Source: Deltaproteobacteria bacterium (GTDB lineage Bacteria; Desulfobacterota; Desulfobulbia; Desulfobulbales; SURF-16). From it: 12,513 nucleotides of DNA. A program made the translations under genes and the position numbers. Shown here one piece after another: positions 6,627-12,513 of this stretch; position 1 is the stretch's first letter; each line of letters begins with the position of its first letter. Location of the stretch: contig JAOZSN010000087.1 of assembly GCA_029939635.1 (NCBI GenBank), forward strand, positions 1 through 12,513. Reading direction: 5' to 3'. The notes below the pieces were generated by a model. It worked only from the letters and a program-made list of their open reading frames with translations, did not search any database and was not told the DNA's origin.

Positions 6627-7529
6627 TCAGGCATTAACACTGAACTGCCCACCGGATGGCATGGCAGCGTTTGCTACTCGATTATAGGCAGCAAGCTGTA
6701 CTCCAGAACGACCAGGATTTACCTGGCTAACTTCAGGCTCTTGGGATTCAGATTCAGCAGGACCAGAAGATTCTCCCTTACGCTGGACAAGAGATTCTGC
6801 CGCATCCTGCACGACACCTGTCGTTTCCTTGCTCTGTTCAAGCTGTAATTCAGCTCTAGCCTGTGACATCTGATTAGCAGCTGCCGCAGCTACCTTTCTA
6901 TCCTGGGGAGAAGGATCAGCCGGTGCCAGAGCTGCCGCCCTAACCCTAGCCATCTTGCTGATAGTTTCGCGGGGTGTGCTTCCTTGACTGGTGTCGATCT
7001 GAACCTCACCTCCGATGGCATAACTCTTCCCGTCAGGACCTTTCTGAAAGGAAAAACTCATGCCACTACCGGCCAATCCACCAGCAGCCGAAAGATGGGC
7101 CTGCTCATGGGCGCGCACTTCCATATCACGTTTCTCAAGCTTACTAACCTGAGCCAGTTCTTCAGTGCTTAAAGGTTCACCATCCAACCCCTTAACCGTT
7201 CCCAGAGCGGCATTTTCAGCACCTTCATCATCAGGAAAAACAACATGCACTCCTTTGTTTTCCGCCGCTGATGTTTCGCGGGCAGTTTCCTGCTGTTGGT
7301 AGGCCTGCACCCCACAGGACGGACAACTTCCACAACGACACTTCCCTCCCGTCTGATCAGTTCTGGCCTTGGCCTGGCGACCCTGGGTGCCAGGTGTATA
7401 GCGATCAGCAGGTAAGGTTGATTCAGGTCGTTCAGAACGCTGGCCATTGGTGGGATCAGCACCACCAACCTGGCGCGGAGTTATGGCACTATTACTATAG
7501 CCAGCAAGAATGGGATTAAGTCCGATCAT
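6627..7529 (-). CDS. SprA-related family protein, putative metalloprotease (HEXXH)
   Basis: The 300-residue protein resembles the SprA-related family (Pfam PF12118, also named putative metalloprotease CJM1_0395 family). The core runs from LSTEELAQVSKLEKRD through VRAHEQAHLSAAGG, an HEXXH zinc-protease-type motif at 141-145, to YAIGGEVQIDTS. The last contains the conserved GEV (174-176) of this family. Before the core, at 64-72, lies CRCGSCPSC, a compact CxCxxCxxC cluster that could bind metal. Residues 10-60 and 225-300 are low-complexity, Gln/Ser/Glu-rich and probably disordered. There is no N-terminal signal peptide. Proteolytic activity is not demonstrated for the family, so 'putative' matters. 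The ATG at 7527-7529 has a GAGGC ribosome site at 7536-7540. It lies just after the citrate synthase terminator, so it should have its own promoter, which I could not pinpoint. Confidence 0.85.
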   Translation of the reverse strand: MIGLNPILAGYSNSAITPRQVGGADPTNGQRSERPESTLPADRYTPGTQGRQAKARTDQTGGKCRCGSCPSCGVQAYQQQETARETSAAENKGVHVVFPDDEGAENAALGTVKGLDGEPLSTEELAQVSKLEKRDMEVRAHEQAHLSAAGGLAGSGMSFSFQKGPDGKSYAIGGEVQIDTSQGSTPRETISKMARVRAAALAPADPSPQDRKVAAAAANQMSQARAELQLEQSKETTGVVQDAAESLVQRKGESSGPAESESQEPEVSQVNPGRSGVQLAAYNRVANAAMPSGGQFSVNA

Positions 7530-7612
7530 GACATTGCCTCATTTTAAAAAACCAAAAACACAAAACTACGCAATATACCTATCGGCACCAACACCACCAT
7601 CCTTGAATAAAA

Positions 7613-7652
7613 ATCCAAAAAAAATCCCTGACCGTAATCGGCCAGGGATTTT
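7613..7652 (-). terminator. Intrinsic terminator of citrate synthase
   Basis: Arms at 7621-7634 and 7639-7652 form a 14-bp stem with a 4-base loop. The one imperfect pair is G-U when read as minus-strand RNA but A-C on the plus strand, so the hairpin is built for the minus strand. After the stem the minus strand reads a run of eight T, then GG and more T. It lies 25 bases past the gltA stop codon and before the SprA-related gene. Confidence 0.9.
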
Positions 7653-7677
7653 CCAAACAAAACTAACTCGTTACGTT

Positions 7678-8982
7678 CTAACGATCTTCCAGAGGGACAA
7701 ATTTCTTTCTTTGGGGACCAACATAGACCTGACGAGGTCGACCAATACGCCAATTAGCATCAGTCCACATCTCACGCCAATGGGATATCCAACCAGGCAG
7801 ACGCCCCAAGGCAAACATAACCGTGAACATATTTTGCGGGATACCAATAGCCCGGTAAATAATGCCAGAATAAAAATCAACATTGGGATAGAGCTTACGC
7901 TCCACAAAATACTCATCACGCAGGGCAACATCTTCAAGTTCGCGCGCTATCTGCAATAGAGGATCATCATCAACTCCGAGAGATTTCAACACCTTTTCAG
8001 ATGCCTCCTTGATAATCTGGGCCCGCGGATCATGGTTTTTATAGACGCGATGACCAAAGCCAACCAGGCGAAATGGGTCATTACGATCCTTGGCCTTGGT
8101 AATATATTTTTTATAATCTCCGCCATTTGCATGAATCTCCTCCAGCATGTCCATCACGGCCATATTAGCACCACCATGGAGAGGCCCCCACAAGGCACTT
8201 ATACCTGCTGAGATAGAGGCATAGAGATTCACCCGAGCACTGCCCACCAAGCGTACGGTTGAGGTGGAACAGTTCTGCTCATGATCCGCATGAAGAATGA
8301 GCAATTTATTAAGGGCTGATTCAACCTCGTCATTAACCACATAGGGTTTCACTGGCGAGTCAAACATCATGTTGAGAAAATTAGCGCAATAGGAAAAATC
8401 ATGGCGCGGCATAACAAGCTGAGAACCATAACTTTTGCGATAACTAAAAGCAGCAATGGTGCGTACCTTGGAGATAAGCCGAGCGGTCATATTATCGATA
8501 TCTTCCAAGGGGTTCTCGTTCATCTCTGGATAATAATTAGAGAGAGAATTTACCATGGAAGAAAGAATAGACATAGGTGGTGCATTGGAAGGATAATGGT
8601 CAAAAAAATGGATCATATCTTCATGAATGAGGGAGTACAAATTAAGCAACTCACGAAAACGGCGTAATTCATCACCAGTTGGCAAAGTTCCATGCACCAG
8701 GAGATAAGACACCTCAACAAAGGAACAATGCTCGGCCAGGTCTTCGATACCATAGCCACGGTAATTAAGGATACCTTTTTCACCATCAAGGAAGGTAATT
8801 TGACTGGCACAGGAGCCCGTATTCATATATCCAGAGTCAATTGTTATATGACCTGTTTCCGTCCGTAATGAACGAATATCAATGGCTCGTTCACCCTCAG
8901 TACCAATAATGATCGGCAAGAGATATTTCTTACCGTCCAGTACAAGTTCGGCCTTATCATCTGATACACAATCTAATAGCAT
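7678..8982 (-). CDS. gltA: Citrate synthase (type I, GltA-like)
   Basis: This enzyme condenses acetyl-CoA and oxaloacetate to citrate, the entry step of the TCA cycle. The 434 residues are close to the length of E. coli GltA (427). The catalytic triad is clear: His269 in LWGPLHGGAN, His311 in VGFGHRVYK and Asp369 in YPNVDFYSG. The oxaloacetate-site block LHADHEQNCSTSTVR spans 230-244. The N-terminal beta-rich segment (about 1-55), typical of the Gram-negative hexameric type, is present. The C-terminus RPRQVYVG is also family-typical. The ATG at 8980-8982 has AGAGGA at 8992-8997, nine bases upstream. It is monocistronic, with its own terminator downstream and a divergent plus-strand thiE-like gene upstream. 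No other TCA-cycle gene lies in the window. Confidence 0.97.
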   Translation of the reverse strand: MLLDCVSDDKAELVLDGKKYLLPIIIGTEGERAIDIRSLRTETGHITIDSGYMNTGSCASQITFLDGEKGILNYRGYGIEDLAEHCSFVEVSYLLVHGTLPTGDELRRFRELLNLYSLIHEDMIHFFDHYPSNAPPMSILSSMVNSLSNYYPEMNENPLEDIDNMTARLISKVRTIAAFSYRKSYGSQLVMPRHDFSYCANFLNMMFDSPVKPYVVNDEVESALNKLLILHADHEQNCSTSTVRLVGSARVNLYASISAGISALWGPLHGGANMAVMDMLEEIHANGGDYKKYITKAKDRNDPFRLVGFGHRVYKNHDPRAQIIKEASEKVLKSLGVDDDPLLQIARELEDVALRDEYFVERKLYPNVDFYSGIIYRAIGIPQNMFTVMFALGRLPGWISHWREMWTDANWRIGRPRQVYVGPQRKKFVPLEDR

Positions 8983-9072
8983 TTACAAAGATCCTCTTAA
9001 TTCATGATGACCGACAACATCCTACTAACGGTGAGTACCGAGCAGGAAGGAGGATTTGCTCCTCTGGTCCTA

Positions 9073-9102
9073 TTGACGATTCCAGCGCAAATCAGCTATA
9101 GT
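9073..9102 (+). promoter_or_regulatory. Candidate sigma-70 promoter for the thiE-like pair
   Basis: TTGACG (9073-9078, 5 of 6) is followed 18 bases later by TATAGT (9097-9102, 5 of 6). Transcription would start near 9108 and give a leader of about 125 bases before the ATG at 9232. I looked for TPP riboswitch core sequences in that leader and did not find them. Confidence 0.5.
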
Positions 9103-9137
9103 GCAGCGCTAGTATATATTCTAAAGATAAGTATGTA

Positions 9138-9166
9138 TATATAGACGAAAACGAGCACAAATTCAA
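9138..9166 (-). promoter_or_regulatory. Weak candidate promoter for gltA
   Basis: On the minus strand TTGAAT (9166-9161) and TATATA (9143-9138) are separated by 17 bases, each matching 4 of 6 consensus positions. The leader to gltA would be about 150 bases. The surrounding A/T-rich stretch (9112-9143) offers other possible -10 boxes, so the exact site is uncertain. Confidence 0.3.
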
Positions 9167-9182
9167 CCATTAACAACATTTC

Positions 9183-9209
9183 TCTTCTTATTACAACCTG
9201 TTAAGAAGA
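9183..9209 (+). repeat. 8-bp inverted repeat in the thiE leader
   Basis: TCTTCTTA (9183-9190) and TAAGAAGA (9202-9209) are perfect reverse complements with an 11-base loop. The right arm carries the only purine-rich, SD-like sequence before the thiE ATG, but that lies 22 bases away, too far to act as a normal ribosome site. The stem is A/T-rich and weak. Confidence 0.35.
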
Positions 9210-9231
9210 TAAATCCAGCCAATATTTACCT

Positions 9232-9900
9232 ATGAACTACAGTGACAGAATTGATATTTTCACCAATCAGGTGACCATCTATCCAGTATCGTGCGAAAAG
9301 CTCTGCAATGGCCGCAGCGATATAGAATGGCTGGCCGAGGTCTTGGCTGGTGGGGCCCGTATTGCCCAGTTACGCGACAAAATGTCTGATGATCGCACCC
9401 TGCTGGCCAAAGCCCAGCAATTCCGCCGTATGACCACCGAGGCAAATGCCCTATTCATCGTCAACAACCGCCTTGATATTGCCCTGCTGGCAGAGGCAGA
9501 CGGCTTGCATCTCGGCAATGACGACATACCAGCAGAAGAGGCCCGTGGCCTAGCCCCAGAAATGATCATTGGCGTCTCAGCGAACACAGAACAACAGGCT
9601 GCCAGTGCCGAAGCACGAGGAGCCAGCTATTATAATATTGGCCCAATATTCAGCACCAAAACTAAAGCTGGCCTCCATAATTTCATTGGCCCAGAGGCCA
9701 TCTCCTCCTATTCCAGCCACTCAAGTCTCCCTTTCACCGTCATGGGCGGTATAAAGCGTGAACATATTGGCCAACTCACGGAGCAGGGAGCACATCGACT
9801 GGCAGTGGTCACCGCCCTGACTAAGGCCGGGAATATTGCTAAGGAAACACGTCTCTGGCATACAGAGATACAAGAACACATACAGAAGGAGGGAGAGTAA
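9232..9900 (+). CDS. thiE: ThiE-like thiamine phosphate synthase
   Basis: ThiE joins HMP-pyrophosphate and thiazole phosphate to give thiamine phosphate. The 222-residue TIM barrel has the family landmarks: QLRDK (46-50), VNNRLDIALLAEADGLHLGNDDIP (77-100), IGVSANT (113-119), YNIGPIFSTKTK (134-145, with the pyrophosphate-binding STKTK) and VMGGIKREHI (170-179). At position 79 an Asn replaces the Asp of the usual NDR/NDD motif, which in the B. subtilis enzyme is a magnesium ligand (Asp93). The second metal Asp appears kept (Asp97/98). TenI (thiazole tautomerase) is a related fold, but the QLRDK and TKTK motifs favour ThiE. The start is uncertain: no Shine-Dalgarno precedes the ATG at 9232, and a GTG at 9271 sits just before the conserved IYPVS. 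Its stop overlaps the next gene's ATG by one base. No other thi gene is nearby. Confidence 0.83.
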   Translation: MNYSDRIDIFTNQVTIYPVSCEKLCNGRSDIEWLAEVLAGGARIAQLRDKMSDDRTLLAKAQQFRRMTTEANALFIVNNRLDIALLAEADGLHLGNDDIPAEEARGLAPEMIIGVSANTEQQAASAEARGASYYNIGPIFSTKTKAGLHNFIGPEAISSYSSHSSLPFTVMGGIKREHIGQLTEQGAHRLAVVTALTKAGNIAKETRLWHTEIQEHIQKEGE

Positions 9901-10583
9901 TGCTGGATACTAAATTTAGCGAACTACCCGTACTTATTGAATATGGTGTACCAGAGTCCGACCAGCAGAAGGCCATGACCATGGTGGAACATTTCAGTCA
10001 TGACCCATTGGTTATCAATATCCTCCACGAATTTTACAGCCATCTGCCAGAGGCTGAGGATGATTGTATTTTAGAGTTTTTCCTACTGGAACAGCTGGAT
10101 GGCGTGCAACTTTTTCTGGTCCGCAGCAACTTAGGGAGCTATTTTTATCTGGTTAATCGAGACAAGGCAGAACTGGTCGGGACTGTGCCTGAGGGACCAG
10201 ATGAGAATAGCCTGCACTTTTTCGGCTTTAGCGATGGTGCCGCCTTTCAGAAAAAATATGGCGATTTTAAGGATCTTACCAGTCACGCCAATACCTTTAT
10301 TGGCAAAGAAGCATGCCCCTCTTGCTTTTGCAAGGATGGCGATAGCCACGTCTTTGGCTGTCCGGTGGAAATCTGCCCCTGGTGTGATGGTCAGCTCACC
10401 AACTGTAATTGCCGCTTTGACCAACTAAAGGTAGATGAAATAAAAAACCAAATGCAGCTGGACAGCTTCTTGAAGCTCCTCCATAAAAAAGGCCGCATCA
10501 GCTATGATGCGGCCAGTCACTGCCCTAGTTATCCGGTACAAAATGAGGAAATAAACGACAGAAGTAAAGAAGAAGAGAACTAA
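9900..10583 (+). CDS. Uncharacterised protein with C-terminal cysteine-rich (zinc-ribbon-like) domain
   Basis: This 227-residue soluble protein has no signal peptide. Residues 1-125 look like a mixed alpha/beta domain (EFFLLEQLDGVQLFLVRSNLG, FYLVNRDKAELVGTVPEG) that I do not recognise. Residues 139-171 form a metal-binding-looking module, CPSCFCKDGDSHVFGC then CPWCDGQLTNCNC, with Cys at 139, 142, 144, 154, 159, 162, 169 and 171 plus His150. The pattern H-x-x-G-C-x-x-E-x-C-P-x-C-x-G-Q-L-x-x-C-x-C recurs, as I recall, in bacterial proteins of unknown function. The ATG overlaps the thiE stop (TAATG), and a strong AGGAGG at 9887-9892 lies seven bases upstream inside thiE, so the two are translationally coupled. 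The charged tail (NDRSKEEEN) is encoded by the start of the 8-bp repeat array that follows. The function is unknown, and the thiE link is positional only. Confidence 0.8.
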   Translation: MLDTKFSELPVLIEYGVPESDQQKAMTMVEHFSHDPLVINILHEFYSHLPEAEDDCILEFFLLEQLDGVQLFLVRSNLGSYFYLVNRDKAELVGTVPEGPDENSLHFFGFSDGAAFQKKYGDFKDLTSHANTFIGKEACPSCFCKDGDSHVFGCPVEICPWCDGQLTNCNCRFDQLKVDEIKNQMQLDSFLKLLHKKGRISYDAASHCPSYPVQNEEINDRSKEEEN

Positions 10584-10676
10584 AGAAATAGAGAATCACA
10601 GATAGGCAAGATAACCTTTTAAAGAATCTCGTTCCTTCTTTTTTATCTCTCTATTTCTTTACTTCTGTATTTCTGT
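10558..10676. repeat. Inverted pair of degenerate 8-bp tandem repeat arrays
   Basis: On the plus strand six units follow each other at exact 8-base spacing: ACAGAAGT (10558), AAAGAAGA (10566), AGAGAACT (10574), AAAGAAAT (10582), AGAGAATC (10590) and ACAGATAG (10598). On the minus strand four more of the same type occur: ACAGAAAT (10676-10669), ACAGAAGT (10668-10661), AAAGAAAT (10660-10653) and AGAGAGAT (10652-10645). The consensus is about ANAGAANT. The copies give exact 14-bp inverted matches: 10581-10594 pairs with 10648-10661, and 10558-10571 pairs with 10655-10668. The arrays fill the gap between the convergent Cys-rich gene and hflC. The left array includes the last eight codons of the former, so it may also act as a long-stem transcription end. 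Confidence 0.65.
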
Positions 10677-10682
10677 AGTTTC

Positions 10683-11603
10683 CTACTTTGAATCCAGATA
10701 CTCATAAAACTCTGCGTCAGAGGAGAGCACCATCTTGGTGTTTTTCCCCACCGCCTTTTTATAGGCCCTGAGACTCTGGGTAAAGGCATAGAATTCAGGA
10801 TCTTTATTGTACGCCTCTGAATAAATTCGAGCGGCGTCTGCATCAGCCTGGCCCTTAATCTCTTCAGCCTCGCGTTTGGCAGTTGAGGTAACCTGCTTCA
10901 ACTCACGATCAAGCTTACCAAGAATCTCGGCCTTTTCACCCTCACCATAGGAACGTTTCTCTGAAGCAATTCGATTACGCTCCGAGATCATCCGTTCATA
11001 GACTTTGCGGCGCACCGTCTCAATATAATTAACGCGCTTAAACATGACATCTGCAAGCTCAATGCCATACTTAGGGGTTACCTGCGAGGCAGAGGCAAAG
11101 ATCATCTCTGCCATTTTATCACGGCCCAGGGTAAGGCTTCCTGCGTCCTCATCCTGCTCAAGACCAGCCTGGGCAGCATCCCAATCTGAACTACGGATAA
11201 TATCCACCAGATTATGACGATTGACCATGGCTCGAACCGCCGAGTCAAGAACATCATCAAGAACTGCCTGAGCTCCTGTCTCATCACGAACCGCCTTCAT
11301 GAAGGTCAAAGCATCAGAGATACGCCAGCGCGCCGTGGTATCGATGTAAATAAAGGTCTTATCCTTGGTGGGAACCTGATTAGGCTTACCATCCCAGATC
11401 AAGATACGTTTTTCCAAATAACGTACCTTCTGGATAATGGGCATCTTAAAATGGGGGCCGGCATCGGTTACAGAATCACCAACCGGCGCACCAAGCTGGG
11501 TTACCACCGCCTGCTTGCCTTCTGGCAGGACATAAAACCCGTCCCAGACCACAAGTGCGGCCAGCAAGACAACAACAAGAAGGGCTGTTTTGCCAATATT
11601 CAT
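10683..11603 (-). CDS. hflC: HflC, SPFH/band-7 membrane protein
   Basis: HflC pairs with HflK in a large inner-membrane cage that encloses and modulates the FtsH protease. The 306-residue protein has an N-terminal signal anchor (TALLVVVLLAALVVW, about 6-20) and then the periplasmic SPFH domain (FYVLPEGKQAVVTQLG, GPHFKMPIIQKVRYLEKRI). A long coiled-coil follows with SERNRIASEKRSYGEGEKAEI, and then the HflC C-terminal signature DPEFYAFTQSLRAYKKAV. The length is complete for the family. The ATG at 11601-11603 has AGAGGA at 11612-11617, which lies between the hflK stop and this start. Only 15 bases separate the two genes, so they form an operon. I see no canonical hairpin-plus-U-run terminator after the stop; the repeat array lies there instead. 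Confidence 0.95.
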   Translation of the reverse strand: MNIGKTALLVVVLLAALVVWDGFYVLPEGKQAVVTQLGAPVGDSVTDAGPHFKMPIIQKVRYLEKRILIWDGKPNQVPTKDKTFIYIDTTARWRISDALTFMKAVRDETGAQAVLDDVLDSAVRAMVNRHNLVDIIRSSDWDAAQAGLEQDEDAGSLTLGRDKMAEMIFASASQVTPKYGIELADVMFKRVNYIETVRRKVYERMISERNRIASEKRSYGEGEKAEILGKLDRELKQVTSTAKREAEEIKGQADADAARIYSEAYNKDPEFYAFTQSLRAYKKAVGKNTKMVLSSDAEFYEYLDSK

Positions 11604-11618
11604 ATTATTTATCCTCTT

Positions 11619-12513
11619 TTATTTCCGAACTGCTGGAGTGGTTACATTTAATAAGGGCAACAAAGAACGTTGATCCTTATCCAGGATATAAACCTCGTTT
11701 ACCGTAGGCAAAACCTCAACCATGGTCTCAAGATAGAGACGCTTACGGGTAACATCCTTGGATTTCTGATATTCTTCCAACAGGGCCAGAAAACGAGCCG
11801 TATCACCCTTGGCTCGGTTAACACGCTCAACAGAATAACCATGGGCCTCTTCCAGCATACGTTTCGCTGTACCGCGTGCCTTAGGGATAACCTTGTTGTA
11901 CTGCTGCTCAGCCTCATTAACCAGACGTTTCATATCCTGATCCGCCTCGTTTACCTCATTAAAGGCTGGTTTTACTTCATCAGGTGGGGTGACATCCTTA
12001 AAACGCACCTCCCAGATTTTCACGCCGCTGCCATAATCATTCATGGTATCCTGCAGCTCTTGCATGGCAGCACCGGCCAGCATCTCTCGATTCTGTAAGA
12101 CATAGTCAAAACCGTGGTTACCGACCAGACGCCGCATAACCATCTCAGAAACATCGCGCACTGCCTGGCGGACATCACGGACATTAAAGGCAAATTTATA
12201 TGGGTCTTGGATGCGGTACTGAACAATCCACTCCACATCAATGACGTTTTTCTCGCCGGTGAGCATGATGGATTCACTCTGGAACCCTTGCTTGGCAAAG
12301 ATGGATTTCTGCACCGTGGAGCGGGAGCGAAAACCAAATTCCTCCTTCCAGACATTGGTGACAGATATCTTTATAACTTCATCAATAAAGGGCATCTTAA
12401 GATGGGGGCCAGGTTCATTAAGGGTATAAAATTTACCCAGGCGCAGCACAATACCTCGCTCGCCCTTGGCCTCATCCAAAGTATAGAATGAAGAACGCCC
12501 AACAGAGAGGACG
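11619..12513 (-). CDS. hflK: HflK, SPFH/band-7 membrane protein (5' end outside window)
   Basis: HflK is the partner of HflC in the FtsH-modulating inner-membrane complex. Only the C-terminal 297 residues are in the window. The frame stays open to the right edge with no stop, so the N-terminal cytoplasmic part and membrane anchor are missing. What remains starts within the segment just after the anchor (VGRSSFYTLDEAKGERGIVLRLGKF) and covers the SPFH domain (GPHLKMPFIDEV, EWIVQYRIQDPYKFAFNVRD, VSEMVMRRLVGNHGFDYVL). It continues through the coiled-coil (NEADQDMKRLVNEAEQQYN) to the complete C-terminus. The block VRFKDVTPPDEVKPAFNEVNEA is typical of HflK rather than HflC. A TTG at 12477-12479 is an internal codon, not a start. 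hflK is the upstream gene of the hflK-hflC pair. Confidence 0.94.
   Translation of the reverse strand, partial: VLSVGRSSFYTLDEAKGERGIVLRLGKFYTLNEPGPHLKMPFIDEVIKISVTNVWKEEFGFRSRSTVQKSIFAKQGFQSESIMLTGEKNVIDVEWIVQYRIQDPYKFAFNVRDVRQAVRDVSEMVMRRLVGNHGFDYVLQNREMLAGAAMQELQDTMNDYGSGVKIWEVRFKDVTPPDEVKPAFNEVNEADQDMKRLVNEAEQQYNKVIPKARGTAKRMLEEAHGYSVERVNRAKGDTARFLALLEEYQKSKDVTRKRLYLETMVEVLPTVNEVYILDKDQRSLLPLLNVTTPAVRK

Noticed and set aside
6624..6646. 7-bp inverted repeat AGTTCAG/CTGAACT at the convergent stop codons
   Set aside because: The stem is short and no U-run follows on either strand, so it is not supported as a terminator.
9103..9231. Possible TPP riboswitch ahead of the thiE-like gene
   Set aside because: None of the conserved TPP riboswitch core sequences are visible in this A/T-rich leader.

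Overview
The window looks like ordinary chromosome from a Gram-negative bacterium of the sulfate-reducer type (Desulfobacterota, most likely a Desulfobulbales/Desulfotalea-like organism). This is inferred from protein style, moderate GC and gene content, and no search was run. There are no tRNA or rRNA genes, no CRISPR, no phage and no recognisable insertion sequence. Most genes are on the minus strand.

Layout from left to right. The minus strand carries trpS (22-987). It then has a grpE-dnaK heat-shock pair (3736 down to 1186) that ends in a clear intrinsic terminator at 1127-1158. A 317-base intergenic region (3737-4053) holds a likely grpE promoter and a perfect 11-bp A/T inverted repeat. 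It separates the pair from a plus-strand gene (4054-4824) for a secreted protein with the beta-carbonic anhydrase fold pattern but none of the three zinc ligands. That gene converges on a class I/II aminotransferase (4920-6227, minus) across a perfect 18-bp terminator stem.

Divergent from the aminotransferase is a tiny six-cysteine protein (6405-6611, plus). It converges on an SprA-related protein (6627-7529, minus) with an HEXXH motif and a CxCxxCxxC cluster. Next is citrate synthase (7678-8982, minus) with its own terminator. A 249-base divergent promoter region leads to a plus-strand pair, a ThiE-like thiamine phosphate synthase (9232-9900) overlapped by one base by an uncharacterised cysteine-rich protein (9900-10583). 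The pair converges on hflC-hflK (minus; hflK runs off the right edge) across a spacer made of degenerate 8-bp repeats in inverted orientation.

Functionally this is mostly housekeeping: protein synthesis (trpS), folding (grpE/dnaK), membrane protease control (hflKC), central carbon metabolism (gltA), amino-acid and cofactor metabolism. The least ordinary parts are the metal-site-less carbonic-anhydrase-like protein, the three cysteine-rich proteins of unknown function, the ThiE-like enzyme with an altered metal-site position, and the 8-bp repeat spacer.
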